A DNA stretch of 64,000 nt, from positions 3,534,001 to 3,598,000 of the forward strand of contig OZ004581.1 of NCBI GenBank assembly GCA_963924555.1, given 5' to 3'. Positions 63,333 through 64,000 of this stretch are shown here, piece after piece. Both the position numbers and the translations under genes were made by a program. Within the stretch, counting starts at the first letter, position 1, and every line of letters begins with the position of its first letter. Source of the DNA: Crambe crambe. Its lineage: Eukaryota > Porifera > Demospongiae > Poecilosclerida > Crambeidae. The notes under the pieces are model-generated. The model was not told the DNA's origin and made no database searches. It saw only the letters and a program-made list of their open reading frames with translations.

Positions 63333-64000
63333 GTGTGTGAATACAGTTTCATTATGCGCTCATATAAAGATATAAAGGTTCCACAGTAGCTAATAGAAAT
63401 AATACAGATTATGAATCACTACACTAACCTACAGTCAATATTTATATTTAAGTTGTCATGTTCAATACAAACAATGAAAATCATGTACAAAAACTAGTAG
63501 GCTGTATGACAGCTGCATGACTATAAAACGATTAGCTAGGTATTGTTTTTATGCAGCATTCACTGTCCTTCTTATTATCACAGGAGCAACTCGTATTCCT
63601 GTACGATGCTATATTGGAATCTGTTTTATGTGGAAACACCCAGATCTCTGCTGCCAATTAATATATATATATTGTGCACAATTAATTTCGAGTCAGCAAT
63701 TAAAGCAAAGAAAAGCCTGGAAGAGGAGTTCTACTTCAGCAATGCAATGTAGGTGTGGGTATTATGAGTCAGTCTCTACCACTTGCTAAGAATCTACACG
63801 AAAACTTACCTTATTCATGTATAATCATAAATAAGACCAAGTGACCAATCTGAATAAAAAAAGCACAGGGAAGCAAAGATTGGAGTAAAAAATAAGTCAA
63901 TTCTTAGAGACAGAAATCAAGCCAGTAACATACTTCTGACTCATAATACCTTCCGGAGTATGTAATTATTACACATAATCTGGAGCAATTTTCAGCATTC
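61310..64000. other. End of window, no gene recognised
   Basis: Contains a hairpin (61449-61510; 'tatatgtagacttacct' with 'aggtaagtctatatgtaga'), a (TA)n run at 63299-63322 followed by poly-T, and a weak exon-like frame at 63572-63789 (TGATRIPVRCYIGICFMWKH) with no domain match. No support for a gene. Confidence 0.5.

Overview
The window looks like nuclear DNA of an early-branching animal, most likely a demosponge of the Amphimedon type. This is an inference from composition and family content, not from a database search. It is AT-rich, has GT-AG introns, is crowded with short inverted-repeat transposons, and carries COR, DEATH, NACHT and 84-nt leucine-rich-repeat (LRR) exons of the kind found in sponge NLR immune receptor families.

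Main content: about 30 plus-strand exons between 11888 and 60828 fit together by reading frame. From COR to NACHT most junctions are phase 1; every LRR junction is phase 2. In order they encode a COR-like domain with a cysteine-rich module, a DEATH-like domain, a linker, a short hydrophobic exon, a transmembrane stretch ending in a 2A ribosome-skipping motif (GDVELNPGP, 19870-19896), a Ser/Thr/Pro spacer, a second transmembrane segment, four Ig-like domains, a NACHT ATPase, eleven LRR exons and a C-terminal transmembrane exon. If this is one transcript, the 2A would release a membrane-tethered COR-DEATH protein from an Ig-NACHT-LRR protein. I have no transcript evidence. The start lies upstream or is lost, and two or more overlapping genes remain possible.

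Layout. 1-9300: no host gene recognised; inverted-repeat elements, a complete Tc1/mariner-IS630-like transposon (5388-7536) with a transposase and a broken second gene, and a retrotransposon gag relic. 9312-9576: two orphan exons of another gene. 10600-11240: a long-TIR element. 11888-17009: COR, cysteine-rich and DEATH exons plus linker, with palindromic elements and a broken antisense gene in the introns. 17400-17960: a 19-bp satellite. 19559-20812: the 2A and transmembrane exons, with a 505-bp element inserted just inside a splice donor. 21123-28486: Ig exons separated by repeat-rich introns. 28702-30229: NACHT. 30552-58605: the LRR array. Its first intron (8 kb) holds two copies of a Crypton-like recombinase relic and a Gypsy integrase relic. 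The rest grew by duplication of exon-plus-intron blocks (38.6-48.9 kb and 50.2-56.4 kb, plus a local duplication at 44.4-47.6 kb). Two conserved extra 3'-type exons (47725, 55318) could give isoforms without the membrane tail. 60753-61309: the transmembrane tail with frame breaks. 61310-64000: no gene recognised.

Together the parts suggest a modular immune receptor: DEATH and COR for signalling, NACHT for oligomerisation, Ig and LRR for recognition, and 2A recoding or alternative exons to set which parts travel together and whether they are membrane-bound.
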